Shown here in pieces: positions 62,529-64,000 of a DNA stretch of 64,000 nt. The translations under genes and the position numbers were made by a program. Position 1 is the stretch's first letter. Each line of letters opens with the position of its first letter. This DNA comes from PZPK01 sp965230795 (GTDB taxonomy: Bacteria > Pseudomonadota > Gammaproteobacteria > Pseudomonadales > Oleiphilaceae): positions 2,728,001 to 2,792,000 of the forward strand of contig OZ246020.1 in assembly GCA_965230795.1 (NCBI GenBank). Direction: 5' to 3'. The notes beneath the pieces were generated by a model. That model was not told where the DNA came from and searched no databases. It saw only the letters and a list, made by a program, of their open reading frames with translations.

Positions 62529-63548
62529 TTAGGCATTTATGTAGCTGTCGATTGATTTTGCAGTATCCAATATCATTTTGTTGAATGGAGTCGGCGCCCA
62601 GTCGAAGGTTTGTTTTGTGTCGCTGATATCGGCCCTATAGGTTTTGCCAACATAGGGCAGCCAGCCTTTCATTTCGCTATTGAATTTCGCCAGCAGTTTG
62701 ATAAGAAAGTTCGGTGCAACCTTGGTACTAACCTTGCTGTATCCGTTTGATTTCAATACTTTTGTTAGTTCTTGATAGGAATGCGCCTGTTCGGACGCTA
62801 CGATAAACCTGCGATTGCGAGCCTGTTTGTTTTCCAGGGCGAGCACGTGGATCCTGGCAACATCCCTGATATCAGACATGCTGATACTCGCCTGAAGCAT
62901 ACGCGGCACTTTTCCTTCCAGAATATTCTTCATCGAGTTCATGGATTCACCTTCAAGATTACCTGAGATAGTCGGTCCATAAATCGGTCCCGGGTGGATA
63001 GTCACCAGCTCCAGTTTGTTGTCGCCCGTCTGCTTATTCACAAACTCCCACGCGTTTTTTTCAGCAAGCGTTTTACTTTTCAAATAAGCAGAAATATTTT
63101 TGGCGTTTATTTGCGTCCAACTTTCCTGGTTTATGTTCTGATCGCCTTCGAGATCGCCCAGCATGGCCACCATAGAAGAGGTAAGTACGACGCGCTGAAT
63201 ACCGTTTCGTTGCGCGGCATTTAAAGCACGCAGCGTTCCCTGTACTGCTGGTTTTATCAATTCATTTTCATCCCTCTGTGCTTTTGAGCTGAATGGCGAT
63301 GCAACATGCATCAGGTAATCACAACCTTCGGCAGCCTCATCCCATCCCTCATCTCGCAACAGGTCTAATTTGCAGAACTCCAGATTGCCATTGGGCTCAA
63401 TTTGCTGAGAAATGGTGCTGACAATGTCGGTCGCTTTTGACACATTTCTTAATGAGCCTCGAACTGCATAGCCATGCTTTAAGAGTTCTACCGCACACTG
63501 CATGCCGACAAAACCCGAGATTCCCGTTAAAAGTACTTTTTTAGTCAT
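62529..63548 (-). CDS. NAD-dependent epimerase/dehydratase (dihydroflavonol reductase-like SDR)
   Basis: Extended short-chain dehydrogenase of 339 residues. N-terminal cofactor loop LTGISGFVGMQCAVELL (GxxGxxG, about residues 8-20) and catalytic YLKSKTLAEK (YxxxK, about residue 157-166) are intact; LTSSMVAMLGD carries the Ser. The sequence resembles dihydroflavonol-4-reductase/aldehyde reductase branches; substrate unknown. It is divergent from an HxlR regulator across 101 bp with two operator-like repeats, so HxlR-controlled expression (electrophile or aldehyde stress) is plausible. Confidence 0.9.
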   Translation of the reverse strand: MTKKVLLTGISGFVGMQCAVELLKHGYAVRGSLRNVSKATDIVSTISQQIEPNGNLEFCKLDLLRDEGWDEAAEGCDYLMHVASPFSSKAQRDENELIKPAVQGTLRALNAAQRNGIQRVVLTSSMVAMLGDLEGDQNINQESWTQINAKNISAYLKSKTLAEKNAWEFVNKQTGDNKLELVTIHPGPIYGPTISGNLEGESMNSMKNILEGKVPRMLQASISMSDIRDVARIHVLALENKQARNRRFIVASEQAHSYQELTKVLKSNGYSKVSTKVAPNFLIKLLAKFNSEMKGWLPYVGKTYRADISDTKQTFDWAPTPFNKMILDTAKSIDSYINA

Positions 63549-63569
63549 TCTTTCTTCTCCAGATTTTTA

Positions 63570-63613
63570 CTTGCATTATGCAAGCTATATTATTTACTTT
63601 TATTTTGCAAGTA
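63570..63613. promoter_or_regulatory. Candidate HxlR operators
   Basis: Two inverted repeats in the divergent SDR/HxlR promoter region: cttgcattatgcaag (63570-63584, perfect 7-bp arms) and tactt-N9-aagta (63595-63613). The second resembles the TACT...AGTA boxes of HxlR-family regulators such as YodB in Bacillus. Their place between both genes suggests autoregulation. Confidence 0.5.
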
Positions 63614-63649
63614 GATTAGAATGCGTGAAAGATTTACAGGATCCAAACC

Positions 63650-64000
63650 ATGCCTCGACGTTCAGACTGCCCTATTTCAAATGTGCTAGATGTAGTAGGA
63701 GACAAATGGAGTTTATTAATACTGAGAGACATTCTTTTTTCTGGAAAGGAGTCTTATTCAGAGTTGCAAAACTCCGCAGAAGGTATCGCGACGAATATCC
63801 TTTCCAGTCGGCTAGAGCAACTGGAAAGCTACGGTTTGATAAGCAAAAGAACCGATGAGCAGGATAAAAGGAAAAAGGTCTATACACCCACTCAAGCTGG
63901 AATTGACATGTTACCTATTTTGCTGGAAATGATTGTTTGGAGTGGTAAGTATGATCCCAATACCAATGCGCCCAAACCTTTACTGGAGAGAGTAAAATCT
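63650..64000 (+). CDS. HxlR family winged-helix regulator, cut by window end
   Basis: The frame from ATG 63650 runs to the window end (117 residues visible, no stop). It has the HxlR pattern: MPRRSDCPISNVLDVVGDKW (conserved Cys near residue 7, then GDKWS), LLILRDILFSGKESYSEL, ILSSRLEQLESYGLISKR and YTPTQAG. The Cys may sense electrophiles or oxidants as in YodB. Divergent from the SDR gene, which it probably controls. Confidence 0.92.
   Translation, partial: MPRRSDCPISNVLDVVGDKWSLLILRDILFSGKESYSELQNSAEGIATNILSSRLEQLESYGLISKRTDEQDKRKKVYTPTQAGIDMLPILLEMIVWSGKYDPNTNAPKPLLERVKS

Overview
The window reads as chromosomal DNA of a free-living, probably marine, hydrocarbon-using gammaproteobacterium. 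The basis is gene content: an integral-membrane AlkB alkane hydroxylase with a divergent AraC-type regulator, a WS/DGAT wax ester synthase, a fatty acid desaturase, a fatty alcohol/aldehyde oxidation operon, a 180-kDa-type NAD-glutamate dehydrogenase, a Bat/MoxR operon and assimilatory nitrate reductase. The assignment (something near Alcanivorax/Ketobacter/Marinobacter) is inference; there is no rRNA or marker gene here to settle it. No intact phage, plasmid, IS element or CRISPR array is visible.

Layout. 1-7.8 kb, minus strand: central metabolism (epd, tkt, NAD-GDH gdhB). 8.2-15.6 kb, plus strand: a tight MoxR-DUF58-DUF4381-VWA-VWA/TPR-BatD operon plus a YkgJ-type cysteine cluster protein. 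15.6-21.1 kb, minus strand: LysR regulator with an exported metallo-beta-lactamase-fold hydrolase, an orphan TRAP binding protein, a DUF2788 membrane protein, and an arsenosugar pair (TIGR04283 glycosyltransferase and ArsS radical SAM enzyme). 21.3-25.0 kb, plus strand: a periplasmic binding protein, then methionine salvage genes mtnB, mtnD, mtnC and a cysteine synthase. 25.0-27.6 kb: AraC regulator divergent from alkB.

27.7-30.5 kb is the most unusual stretch. After a small discoidin-like lipoprotein come four tandem repeat units of about 284, 284, 170 and 170 bp. Each begins with a copy of the 5' end of tRNA-Arg(CCT), and they end at the one complete tRNA-Arg gene. The long units also carry paired REP palindromes. 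A C-terminal remnant of a ribonucleotide reductase small subunit (nrdB) and a VPLPA-CTERM protein follow.

30.6-34.9 kb: GNAT acetyltransferase, a TfoX C-terminal-domain protein, and a NorR regulator divergent from a small membrane protein and nnrS, with a sigma-54 promoter between them. 34.9-44 kb: several orphan periplasmic solute-binding proteins, katG, a 2OG-Fe(II) oxygenase and WS/DGAT. 44-50.4 kb: alpha/beta hydrolase and desaturase (minus strand), then AraC, Fe-alcohol dehydrogenase, thioesterase and aldehyde dehydrogenase as an overlapping plus-strand operon. 50.4-56.8 kb, minus strand: an exported protein with a collagen-like Gly-X-Y segment, then nasA and nasC. 57.4-64 kb: RhlE-type helicase, Cds1-like PLP enzyme, sulfotransferase, a MipA/OmpV outer membrane protein with an apparent frameshift at its last strand, a small lipoprotein, and an SDR reductase divergent from an HxlR regulator cut by the window end.

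Functionally, alkB, the alcohol and aldehyde dehydrogenases, desaturase, thioesterase and WS/DGAT make a plausible alkane to fatty alcohol to fatty acid to storage wax ester route, though spread over about 24 kb in separate transcription units. Nitrate assimilation, NO sensing and peroxide defence are accessory functions around it.
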